Shown here: positions 1 to 5,740 of the stretch, piece by piece
Position numbering within the stretch: the first letter of the stretch is position 1
How the letters are laid out: every line of letters begins with the position of its first letter
Origin: DSUN01 sp035527715
GTDB taxonomy: Bacteria; Planctomycetota; PUPC01; DSUN01
Assembly (NCBI GenBank): GCA_035527715.1
Contig: DATKZY010000217.1
Coordinates: forward strand, 1 to 18,931
DNA: 18,931 nt
Direction of reading: 5' to 3'
Translations under genes and position numbers: made by a program
Notes under the pieces: generated by a model
What the model was told of the DNA's origin: nothing
The model's database searches: none
The model's input: the letters and a program-made list of their open reading frames with translations, nothing else

Positions 1-7
1 TCCGCCG

Positions 8-99
8 CCCCGCTTCGGGGGCTGGGCCCTCTTGCGCCTACCATCCCACGGCTCCCAAAGCATCGCCGTGGGCTTTATTCCTCCGCCTCCTTCGGAGGC
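8..99. repeat. Cluster of short hairpins in the gene-free left edge
   Basis: Three inverted repeats lie close together: CCCCG/CGGGG at 8-20 with a 3-nt loop, CCCACGGC/GCCGTGGG at 45-52 and 65-72, and GCCTCC-TTC-GGAGGC at 85-99. No ORF in 1-288 has a believable start, ribosome site or protein-like composition. The hairpins lie downstream of the minus-strand membrane-protein gene that ends at 289. They resemble the dispersed intergenic palindromes of planctomycete-like genomes, but copy number elsewhere cannot be seen here. Confidence 0.55.
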
Positions 100-180
100 T
101 CAGAACGCGGCCACCTGTCTCGAAGGAGATTACACGCACCCAGGCGGGATGCGACCTGTTGTGTCCCCGTCGCGGAACGC

Positions 181-261
181 ACGGACAAACAAGTTTGTCC
201 GTGGCACCCCCGTCTTCCTGAGGAGAACCCTGGGTGCCACGCCCAAACTTGTTTGGGCGTG
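181..261. repeat. Inverted pair of REP-like palindromic elements (BIME-like)
   Basis: Two 29-bp elements, 181-209 and the reverse complement of 232-260, face each other across a 22-bp spacer. Each is a 22-bp perfect palindrome with core CAAAC-AA-GTTTG followed by GTGGCACCC. The two copies match at 25 of 29 positions. The four differences are two compensated base pairs: G-C becomes C-G and A-T becomes C-G. The GTGGCACCC/GGGTGCCAC tails also pair with each other, so the whole block can fold as a cruciform or three-stem structure. It lies 28 bp past the end of the minus-strand operon, where a transcript-end structure could sit. Confidence 0.75.
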
Positions 262-288
262 CCCGTGGAACCACTTCCGCAACGGAAC

Positions 289-516
289 CTATTTGGGAGG
301 GCACGTGATCCTGCGGGCCGCGCGCAGCTCGGCCCTGATGGCTTCCGCCTCGTCCTCGAACTCGCGCCGCTCGCTGCCGAGGCGCAAGGCTGCAAAGAGG
401 GCGAAGACCCAGGTGAGGAGGACGGCGATGCCCAGGATCACGAGCGCCCGCTTGCTCCACCTGGGCCGGCGGCCGGCGCCGTCGGCCGGCTCGGCGGGTC
501 GCCACGGGAGCGCCAT
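289..516 (-). CDS. Small single-pass membrane protein (75 aa), third gene of the thioredoxin-fold operon
   Basis: The family is not recognised. The protein has a short proline/arginine-rich N-terminus, a hydrophobic segment at about residues 24-45 (core LVILGIAVLLTWVFALFAAL), then a charged Glu/Arg/Ala-rich helix at about 48-69 that could form a coiled coil. The start was chosen because GGGAGGAG (522-529) sits 5 nt upstream of ATG at 516; the longer upstream extension is arginine-rich and not protein-like. It is 129 bp downstream of the second thioredoxin-like gene, on the same strand, with no obvious promoter in between, so co-transcription is likely. Basic residues before the membrane segment favour a cytoplasmic N-terminus. 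This would place the charged helix outside the inner membrane, beside the two exported partners. A role as a membrane tether is inference only. Confidence 0.65.
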   Translation of the reverse strand: MALPWRPAEPADGAGRRPRWSKRALVILGIAVLLTWVFALFAALRLGSERREFEDEAEAIRAELRAARRITCPPK

Positions 517-581
517 TGGGACTCCTCCCGCCGCCACGCGGCGGCCGTGAGTTGCTGCTCTGTCGGGATGCCCGCCAAGCA

Positions 582-614
582 CAGGCTGGAAGCCTGCGCG
601 GGAGGCGCACCTCC
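582..614. repeat. Two short hairpins between the second and third operon genes
   Basis: CAGGCT-GGA-AGCCTG (582-596) and GGAGG-CGCA-CCTCC (601-614) lie in the 129-bp gap between the genes ending at 646 and starting at 516 on the minus strand. They may be dispersed palindromes or may attenuate expression of the last gene. No U-tract follows, so they are not called a terminator. Confidence 0.45.
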
Positions 615-645
615 GACCGGACGGGCGCCTCAACAGCGCGACGAG

Positions 646-1746
646 CTACCGCAGCTTCTCCAGCAGGGCCTTCGCCTGGTCGGCGTAGACCGTGTCGGGG
701 TGCTTCGCGAGGATCGTGTCGAGGGCCTCGCGGGCCTTGGCCGTCTGCTTGTTGGCGATCCAGCCGCGGGCGAAGGAGAGCAGGCGGCGGCACTCGGCCG
801 TGGTGTCGGCCCCCTTCTGCGCGGCCTTGGGCTCCTCGCCGCCGGCCATCCTGTCCAACGCGTCCAGCTCCTCCTCGGTGAAGAAGTCGCCCTCGATGTC
901 GCTCGGGTCGTCCGTGGGCTTGGGCGCGGTGCGGGCGGCGACGGCCTCCTTCTTCTCGGCCTTCTCGAGCGCCTCCCTGACCTCGGGCATCTTGCGGAGC
1001 CGCGCCAGCTCCTCCTGGGCCTCGCGGGCCTCGGGCAGGGGGCTGAAGGTCGCCTCGAGGTCGAGGAGCTTCCTCACGGCGTCGGGGTACACCTTGTCCG
1101 CAATGTCGTTGCGGGCCGACTGGAGCTGCTTCTTCGCCATCTCGTCAATCCTGGCGAGCTCCTTCTTCGCCGTCTCGGTGCCGGGGAGCTTGAGGTTGAG
1201 GTCAATCACCTCCTTGTAGAGCCGTGCGGCGGCGCCGTAGTGCTTCCTGGCGTTCAGGGCGTTGGCCTGCTCGAGGGCCTCCTGGGCGTCGCGCACCTTC
1301 CGGGGGCTGGCGACGCCGGTCTTCTTGAGCACGCTGGCCATCTCGCTGGCCAGCTCACTCGTCCGCTGCCCGCCCTCCACCTTCGAGACCACCTTCTCCT
1401 CGGCGTCCGCGAAGAAGATGATCGGCAGCGTGTGGCCGCCGCCGCCGGGCGGGAACTTGCTGAAGAGGCCGTGCGAGAACACGCCGCCCTTGATGGCCAC
1501 CTCGATGTAGATGAACACGAACAGGCGGTGGAAGGGGGCGAGCTGGTCCTTCTCGAAGAGCTTCTTCGAGAAGCCGCGCGTCTTCTCGTCCTCCACGCCG
1601 AACACGACGACCATGGGCCGCCCGGTCTTCTTCGCCGCCTCGAAGCCGTCCGTGTACTCGTCGTACCAGCGGACCATGGCCCCGCGGCAAGGCGCGGCCG
1701 CAGCGAGCGCGATGAGCAACCCGAGGAGGATCCCGCGCCTGGCCAT
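646..1746 (-). CDS. Exported thioredoxin-fold/TPR-like protein lacking the CXXC motif (366 aa)
   Basis: The signal peptide is at residues 1-23 (hydrophobic core GILLGLLIALAAAA). Residues 25-145 look like a thioredoxin fold: FEAAKKTGRPMVVVFG (35-50), a segment at the active-site position that reads VEDEKTRGFSKK with no cysteines, and a cis-proline-type HTLPIIFF (105-112). Residues 150-260 are helical and repeat-like, 270-315 is an acidic linker, and 317-366 is a TPR/outer-membrane-assembly-type repeat containing AKHPDTVYADQAKALLEKLR. This tail aligns closely with the tail of the upstream protein, so the two are tandem paralogues. The start ATG at 1746 is 11 bp after the upstream stop, and its Shine-Dalgarno GAGG overlaps that TGA. 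Loss of the cysteines argues against redox catalysis and suggests a binding, chaperone-like or scaffold role (inference). Confidence 0.8.
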   Translation of the reverse strand: MARRGILLGLLIALAAAAPCRGAMVRWYDEYTDGFEAAKKTGRPMVVVFGVEDEKTRGFSKKLFEKDQLAPFHRLFVFIYIEVAIKGGVFSHGLFSKFPPGGGGHTLPIIFFADAEEKVVSKVEGGQRTSELASEMASVLKKTGVASPRKVRDAQEALEQANALNARKHYGAAARLYKEVIDLNLKLPGTETAKKELARIDEMAKKQLQSARNDIADKVYPDAVRKLLDLEATFSPLPEAREAQEELARLRKMPEVREALEKAEKKEAVAARTAPKPTDDPSDIEGDFFTEEELDALDRMAGGEEPKAAQKGADTTAECRRLLSFARGWIANKQTAKAREALDTILAKHPDTVYADQAKALLEKLR

Positions 1747-1757
1747 GTCGTGCGTCC

Positions 1758-2948
1758 TCACTGCAACGTCTGGAGCAGCGCCCTCGCCTCCGCTGCCGTG
1801 GCCGTGTCGGGGTGGTCCTTCACGATGCGCTCGAGGAGGGGCCGCGCGCGGTCGGGCAGCTTGTTGGCGAGGTAGTTTTTCGCCATGCTGAAGAGGCGCT
1901 TGGCCGCCGCCTCCTGGTCCGCGCCGGGCGCGGGCGTGTCCACGGGTGGCTTCGGCCCGGGCGCCGCAGTGGCCAGCCCGGCGGCCTCGAGGGCCGCCTT
2001 GGCCTCGGGCTCGGCCCGCAGCTTCCCGAGCTCGTCCTCGGCCTCGGCGGCCGCCTTCGAGCCCTCGAAGTCCCGCCGCACGATCGCGAGCCGGGCCGCC
2101 GCGCCCGCGTAGTCCTTCTCGCCGGCCGCGGCCCGCGCCGCCTCGAGCAGTTCCTTCGACAGCAACGTGATCACCTCGAGGCTGTCCCGGGCCTCCTCGA
2201 CGAGGGCGGACTCGGATTTCATCTTGGCGACGGCGAGATAGGTCGGGGCGGCGGCCCCGCACTGCCCGCTGTCCATCAGCGTGTTGGCCTTCTCGACGGC
2301 CTTTGCGGCCTTGGCGAGCTGCTCGTCGCTGGTGGGGCGCTGCTTCGCCAGGGCGGCCTTGACCTTGTCGCGCAACGCGTCGGCGCCCTGGGAGCCCGAC
2401 GTGTAGTCCAGCACCTCCTCCTTCGGCGACAGGTAGAAGACGAAGGGCAGAATGCTGATGTCCTTGCCCTGGCGCAGGCGGCTCATCAGCGGGCGGTTCT
2501 CGGCGGCATCGCAGTCGAGCGACACGTAGACGATCTGGCGGCGGAGCGGGGCCAGGCTCGCGTCGTCGAGGGCCTTCTTGGTGTAGCGGCAGTTGCCGCA
2601 GGCCTCGCGCCCGAACAGCGCCATGATCGGGCGGCCGGTGCGGCGCGACTCCCTGAGGGCGGCCTGGTAGTCCTTGGCCGCGGCCGGCGGGGCCTCGGCC
2701 TTCGACCTTGCGGCGATGGCCTCCGACGCCTTCTGGACCTCGCCCGCGAGGTCCGGCCGCGCCGCGGCCACCCGCTTGAGCAGCGCCTCGGCCCGCTCGG
2801 TGAGCTTCTTCTCCGCGAGGGCCTCGGCCCGGCGGATCGCCAGGCGGGCCTCCAGCTCCTTCAGCCCGGGCACCTCGCCCGCCCGCGCCAGGCCCGCCAC
2901 CACGACCGCTCCGGCAAGCACAACCACCGCACACCGCAGCAGCTTCAT
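1758..2948 (-). CDS. Exported thioredoxin-fold/TPR-like protein with CGNC active site (396 aa)
   Basis: The signal peptide is about residues 1-23 (MKLLRCAVVVLAGAVVVAGL then ARA). Residues 27-90 are alpha-helical. A thioredoxin fold covers about 92-205: YQAALRESRRTGRPIMALFG, the redox motif C117-G-N-C120, YVSLDCD on the central strand, and a cis-Pro168 in ISILPFVFYL. This matches the thioredoxin_7/DUF255-like class of periplasmic thiol proteins. Helical repeats run from about 207 to 310, a Pro/Ala linker spans about 325-342, and a terminal TPR-like repeat ends in LERIVKDHPDTATAAEARAL. The ATG at 2948 was chosen over upstream Met codons because GGAGGT lies about 5 nt before it and a signal peptide begins there. 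It is the first gene of the operon. Disulfide reductase or isomerase activity is expected from the motif; the substrate is unknown. Confidence 0.85.
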   Translation of the reverse strand: MKLLRCAVVVLAGAVVVAGLARAGEVPGLKELEARLAIRRAEALAEKKLTERAEALLKRVAAARPDLAGEVQKASEAIAARSKAEAPPAAAKDYQAALRESRRTGRPIMALFGREACGNCRYTKKALDDASLAPLRRQIVYVSLDCDAAENRPLMSRLRQGKDISILPFVFYLSPKEEVLDYTSGSQGADALRDKVKAALAKQRPTSDEQLAKAAKAVEKANTLMDSGQCGAAAPTYLAVAKMKSESALVEEARDSLEVITLLSKELLEAARAAAGEKDYAGAAARLAIVRRDFEGSKAAAEAEDELGKLRAEPEAKAALEAAGLATAAPGPKPPVDTPAPGADQEAAAKRLFSMAKNYLANKLPDRARPLLERIVKDHPDTATAAEARALLQTLQ

Positions 2949-3033
2949 GGTCCACCTCCGCAACAGGGCGCCGAGCAGTTGCCACGCCTCGCCTGCCGCG
3001 ATGGCCGCGAATGGCGCCCCCGGCACCGCCCGT

Positions 3034-3062
3034 ATCATAATCCGAGACCCTCGCGGGGTCAA
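3034..3062 (-). promoter_or_regulatory. Sigma70-type promoter for the thioredoxin-fold operon
   Basis: On the minus strand the -35 is TTGACC (3057-3062) and the -10 is TATGAT (3034-3039), with a 17-nt spacer. Transcription would start near 3027, leaving a 5' leader of about 79 nt before the ATG at 2948. Confidence 0.7.
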
Positions 3063-3118
3063 GGGGAAACCCGGGCAAGCCGGGCCCCCACGCCCGGGCC
3101 GCCCCGCCGCCGCTCAGA

Positions 3119-3164
3119 TTCACAGAGTGCCAACTCCCTCTCTCAGGGGTTGGCACTCTGTGAA
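3119..3164. repeat. Long perfect hairpin between the ATPase gene and the thioredoxin-fold operon
   Basis: A 16-bp perfect inverted repeat, TTCACAGAGTGCCAAC at 3119-3134 against 3149-3164, extends to about 19 bp with a G-U and two G-C pairs and leaves a short CT-rich loop. It sits 34 bp beyond the stop of the ATPase gene and upstream of the promoter at 3034-3062. It could stop or stabilise the ATPase transcript, but there is no T-tract on either strand, so a dispersed palindromic repeat is as likely. Confidence 0.65.
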
Positions 3165-3198
3165 CTCCCCGCCGGACGAGGCCGGATGGCCGATCTGC

Positions 3199-4323
3199 TC
3201 ACAATGCCAGGCCCGCCGGCGCGAGGGGCTTGGCATCCTGAGAAACGCTGCCCGCCGCGTCGGGCCGGGCCGCGGCCAGCCCCCACAGCCAGGCCCCTTG
3301 ACGGCTCTGTCGAAAGGCCACGGCGCCCGCGTCGCCCTTGGCCCGCATCAGCGTGCGCCGGGCCAGGCCCGCCTCGCGCGCGCGCCGCTCGACCTCCAGC
3401 GACGGCAGCGGCCCGTCCGCCAGCAGTTCCTCGAGCCACGCCGCTGCCTGCTCGCGGCGGCCGAGGGCCACGCCGGCCTCCTCCAGCGCCTCCGCCGCCG
3501 TCAGCTCCACCGGCTCGGGCTCCCAGGCCACCACGGGCACCCGCGCGTCCTGCGGCGACGGCACCACGCGGTAGGCCATCCCCGTCACGCCCCCCGCCAG
3601 GTTGCACTTCACGGGCAGGAACAACAGCCGCCCGGCCGCCCCCCTGTCCGGCCCCACGGCCCACACGGCCCGCGCCGCGGCCACGAACGCCATGCTGCCC
3701 ATCGCGCGGTAGATCACCGCGGCTCCTGCCCGCTTCGTGAAGTGGCTGATCGCCACCACCGCCACCCCGCTGCGCTCAGCCAGCGTCCGCAGCGGCGCCA
3801 GAACCGCTCGGAGCCCCTCGTTGCTGTGGGCGTCCGTCCCCGTCAGGTACGCGCTCACGGGGTCGAGGACGACCAGCCGCACGCCCCCGCATCGCTGCAC
3901 AGCCGCCTCGAGCGCCTCGAGATCGCGGGCCAGCGAAAACAGCAGGTCGTCCGCCGAGTCTCCCTTGCGAATGGCCCGCAGAAGGGTCACACGCTCGGCA
4001 TCTCCCCCCATCGCCTCGAGGCGCGGGCGGATGGTGTCGGCTGCGTCGTCCTCGCCGCTCAGCAGGACGACGCCCCCCAGCGGCGCCGCGCCGCTCGCGG
4101 CGTCGGGCCACGCCGCACCGCGGGTCACCCGAGCGGCCATGTCGAGCGCCAGCAACGACTTGCCCCGCCCAGGATCCCCCACCAGCAGCGTCACCTTGCC
4201 CAGCGGCACGCGGCTGGGCCACAGCCAGTCCACCGCCCTCGACGCCACGTTCGCCAGCCGCGTCAGCCACACGTGGGTAGGCGGCTCAATCGCCCCTGCC
4301 AGCCCGAATCGTCTTGCGCTCAT
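3199..4323 (-). CDS. RecA-fold ATPase of the RepA/AAA_25 type (374 aa)
   Basis: The Walker A motif GDPGRGKS is at residues 49-56, the segment VVLLSGEDD typical of RepA/DnaB-like ATPases at 85-93, and the Walker B strand LVVLDPVSAYL at 150-160 with Asp154. AISHFTKR at 191-198 corresponds to the sensor/H4 motif that follows in this family. Residues about 288-350 look like a C-terminal winged-helix (VERRAREAGLARRTLMRAKG). The family includes plasmid/phage replicative helicases and host-genome homologues whose role is not settled. Met at 4323 was chosen because GATGAGGAG precedes it; an in-frame Met five codons upstream would have no separate site. No primase, integrase or replication partner is adjacent. 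The upstream leader is unusually long and structured. Nucleotide binding is secure; the cellular job is unknown. Confidence 0.85.
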   Translation of the reverse strand: MSARRFGLAGAIEPPTHVWLTRLANVASRAVDWLWPSRVPLGKVTLLVGDPGRGKSLLALDMAARVTRGAAWPDAASGAAPLGGVVLLSGEDDAADTIRPRLEAMGGDAERVTLLRAIRKGDSADDLLFSLARDLEALEAAVQRCGGVRLVVLDPVSAYLTGTDAHSNEGLRAVLAPLRTLAERSGVAVVAISHFTKRAGAAVIYRAMGSMAFVAAARAVWAVGPDRGAAGRLLFLPVKCNLAGGVTGMAYRVVPSPQDARVPVVAWEPEPVELTAAEALEEAGVALGRREQAAAWLEELLADGPLPSLEVERRAREAGLARRTLMRAKGDAGAVAFRQSRQGAWLWGLAAARPDAAGSVSQDAKPLAPAGLAL

Positions 4324-4643
4324 GCCTCTTCTCCTCATCTCGGCGGAAAAAAGACAGCGGGTGTCTTTTTCCACCAACAGTGTGACGATGCGCTACGTCG
4401 CAGAAAGACAGCGGGTGTCTTTTCCTGCCGGGTGTCTTTTCCTGCCCCGTCTCAGCCGATAGGCGCCTCCTATGGCCGATGGGCCAAGGCATTTGCGGGC
4501 CTTGGTGTGGCCATAATCCGCTGACATGTATGGAGTTGCGGAATCGGGTTAGTATGCAGCGGCCATCGTCCGTGACGACCGTTGGGCGAGCCGTTCCGCC
4601 GGCACACCCTTTGGGCAGAGGCCGTAGCTGGGCCACTGCCCAC
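4324..4643 (-). other. Long structured 5' leader of the ATPase gene
   Basis: About 320 nt separate the predicted start of transcription (near 4643) from the ATG at 4323. Within it are a hairpin GCC-ATAGG/CCTAT-GGC with one bulged base (4455-4476), CCAAGGC/GCCTTGG with an 8-nt loop (4484-4505), and the AAAGACA/TGTCTTT hairpins at 4345-4446. The frames through this stretch do not look protein-like and none begins just after the promoter with a ribosome site. A regulatory leader is possible but no known riboswitch class is recognised. Confidence 0.4.
4345..4446. repeat. Two and a half copies of an AAAGACA/TGTCTTT hairpin repeat
   Basis: Copy A at 4348-4370 is a 9-bp perfect stem (AAAAAGACA/TGTCTTTTT) with loop GCGGG. 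Copy B at 4404-4422 has the same loop and a 7-bp stem. A third, half copy follows: the 17-mer GGGTGTCTTTTCCTGCC occurs exactly in tandem at 4413-4429 and 4430-4446. Copy A begins 22 bp upstream of the ATPase start codon, within its leader. The structure is typical of a REP-like mobile palindrome. On the minus strand copy A ends in a T-run, so weak attenuation is conceivable. Confidence 0.75.
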
Positions 4644-4649
4644 GCCATA

Positions 4650-4677
4650 AGTATACCACATAACAAACGAATGTCAA
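4650..4677 (-). promoter_or_regulatory. Strong sigma70-type promoter upstream of the ATPase gene
   Basis: On the minus strand the -35 is a perfect TTGACA (4672-4677) and the -10 is TATACT (4650-4655), with a 16-nt AT-rich spacer that stands out against the GC-rich surroundings. Transcription would begin near 4643, leaving a leader of about 320 nt before the ATPase start. Confidence 0.7.
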
Positions 4678-4879
4678 GCCTCGTGGCGAAGATTCCCTCG
4701 CACCGCGGCGTAAGTGTAGCGGGACGCTGTGCTTGCGGAGAGAAGAAAACTCTCCGTCGCCCTCTCCTGCCCTCAGCACCACCCCGCGCGCCCAGCGCGC
4801 GCCCTCCCGCGCTGGTTGCCGCCGGAAGGGCGCCGCCCGACCCCTCTCTCTCTGAGCCCGACAGGGCGATAGACGGTAG

Positions 4880-4899
4880 CCACGGGCGTCAGCCCGTGG
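4880..4899. repeat. Perfect 8-bp hairpin CCACGGGC/GCCCGTGG
   Basis: The stem is 4880-4887 against 4892-4899 with loop GTCA. It abuts the first copy of the 102-bp repeat. GC-rich hairpins of this style are common between genes in planctomycete-like genomes (general recollection, not checked). Confidence 0.6.
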
Positions 4900-5000
4900 A
4901 ACGCGCCAGACTACCGGGGCCGGGGGCCACACTCCCGCCTCGCCTGCCCGTGCTACTCCGCGGACCTTCGCGATTTCGCGCGAAAGCGCGACAATCGCGA
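4899..5000. repeat. 102-bp direct repeat, copy 1 of 3
   Basis: This unit begins GAACGCGCCAGACTACCGG and ends ACAATCGCGA. It recurs at 5121-5222 and 5512-5613 at the same length. Copy 1 differs at a few positions; near its 3' end TTCGCGATTTCGC replaces GTCGCGCTTTCGC, which breaks the palindrome that is perfect in the other two copies. Confidence 0.85.
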
Positions 5001-5236
5001 TGCCGCCTTGGGTCCCAGCGGAGCGGCGCAGGAGGAGAAGCACTCCGTCCGCGGGCCAGCCCCCGAGATGTGGGCAAGGATGGGCTCACAGGGAGGGGAC
5101 GGGGGAGGGTGAGAGCCTGCGAACGCGCCAGACTACCGGAGCCGGGGGCCACACTCCCGCCTCGCCTGCCCGTGCTACTCCGCGGACCGTCGCGCTTTCG
5201 CGCGAAAGCGCGACAATCGCGACGCCCTTCAGAAGC
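4999..5236. repeat. 238-bp composite direct repeat, copy 1 of 2
   Basis: A 122-bp segment starting GATGCCGCCTTGGGTCCCAG is followed by the second copy of the 102-bp unit and by GCCCTTCAGAAGC. The same block recurs at 5390-5627 with about six mismatches counted by eye. A perfect 26-bp palindrome lies at 5189-5214, centred on TTTCGCGCGAAA. The near-identity indicates a recent duplication, conversion or independent insertion of the same element. The segment is non-coding. Confidence 0.85.
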
Positions 5237-5317
5237 CCAATCCTCTCCCTCACAGGGCTGGTCTTTACCCACGTCTCGCACGCGCCCTTGGCTCCCCCAG
5301 CTTCGCTGGCATGCAAG

Positions 5318-5397
5318 GCGGCGACTGCGTCGCCGCACTCCACAGTCCTCTCCGTTGTGGAGCGCGAGGAATGTGGGGTGCGGCATCGAGATGCCGC
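5318..5397. repeat. Two perfect 7-bp GC-rich hairpins
   Basis: GCGGCGA-CTGCG-TCGCCGC spans 5318-5336 and GCGGCAT-CGAG-ATGCCGC spans 5380-5397. The right arm of the second is also the start of the second 238-bp repeat copy, so hairpin and repeat are mosaic units joined at that point. Two similar stems with different sequence suggest related palindromic families. Confidence 0.65.
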
Positions 5398-5627
5398 CTT
5401 GGGTCCCAGCGGAGCGGCGCAGGAGGAGAAGCACTCCGTCCGCGGGCCAGCCCCCGAAACGTGGGCAAAGATGAGCTCACAGGGAGGGGACGGGGGAGGG
5501 TGAGAGCCTGCGAACGCGCCAGACTACCGGGGCCGGGGGCCACACTCCCGCCTCGCCTGCCCGTGCTACTCCGCGGACCGTCGCGCTTTCGCGCGAAAGC
5601 GCGACAATCGCGAAGCCCTTCAGAAGC
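5390..5627. repeat. 238-bp composite direct repeat, copy 2 of 2
   Basis: This is the second copy of the block at 4999-5236, offset by 391 bp and containing the third copy of the 102-bp unit (5512-5613). The perfect 26-bp palindrome recurs at 5580-5605. Beyond 5627 the two copies diverge. Confidence 0.85.
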
Positions 5628-5693
5628 TCCACCCTCTCAGGGGGGGTTGGGGGAGGGTCCCGCGCCGGGGCGGCCCCAACGCCCAACCCTCAC

Positions 5694-5731
5694 CCTGTCC
5701 TCTCCCTGCGAGGGAGAGGGGGCAGAACAGG
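5694..5731. terminator. Hairpin downstream of the first beta-helix gene, possible terminator
   Basis: CCTCTCCCT-GCG-AGGGAGAGG (5699-5719) is a 9-bp perfect stem, enclosed by CCTGT (5694-5698) and ACAGG (5727-5731). It lies just past the stop of the minus-strand gene that ends at 5741, the expected place for transcription to end. No U-tract follows, and this stem type is also a common dispersed palindrome, so the terminator role is tentative. Confidence 0.45.
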
Positions 5732-5740
5732 AGGCGGGCC

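Larger units (their letters stand above)
4678..5740. other. Gene-free, repeat-packed intergenic region (about 1.06 kb)
   Basis: No reading frame here has a plausible start, ribosome site or protein-like composition; the apparent ORFs run through repeats and are rich in Arg, Pro and Gly. The content is almost wholly palindromes and direct repeats, listed separately. A G-rich run at 5640-5657 (four G-tracts of three or more with short loops) fits the pattern for a G-quadruplex. No transposase, tRNA-like fold or attachment site was recognised. Confidence 0.7.

Noticed and set aside
253..1875. 540-codon plus-strand ORF opposite the thioredoxin-fold genes
   Set aside because: It is an antisense shadow in GC-rich DNA. 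Its protein is Leu/Gly/Arg-rich without domains, whereas the minus strand has signal peptides, ribosome sites and paralogous sequence.
4470..4661. Small leader peptide or tRNA-like gene in the ATPase leader
   Set aside because: The frames lack ribosome sites and protein-like composition, and no cloverleaf with conserved tRNA bases could be formed by eye.
4899..5627. CRISPR array
   Set aside because: The repeats are 102 and 238 bp, there are only two or three copies, spacing is irregular and no cas genes are present.
5694..5731. Confident intrinsic terminator
   Set aside because: The stem is good, but there is no U-tract, and the sequence type also occurs as a dispersed palindrome, so it is kept only at low confidence.
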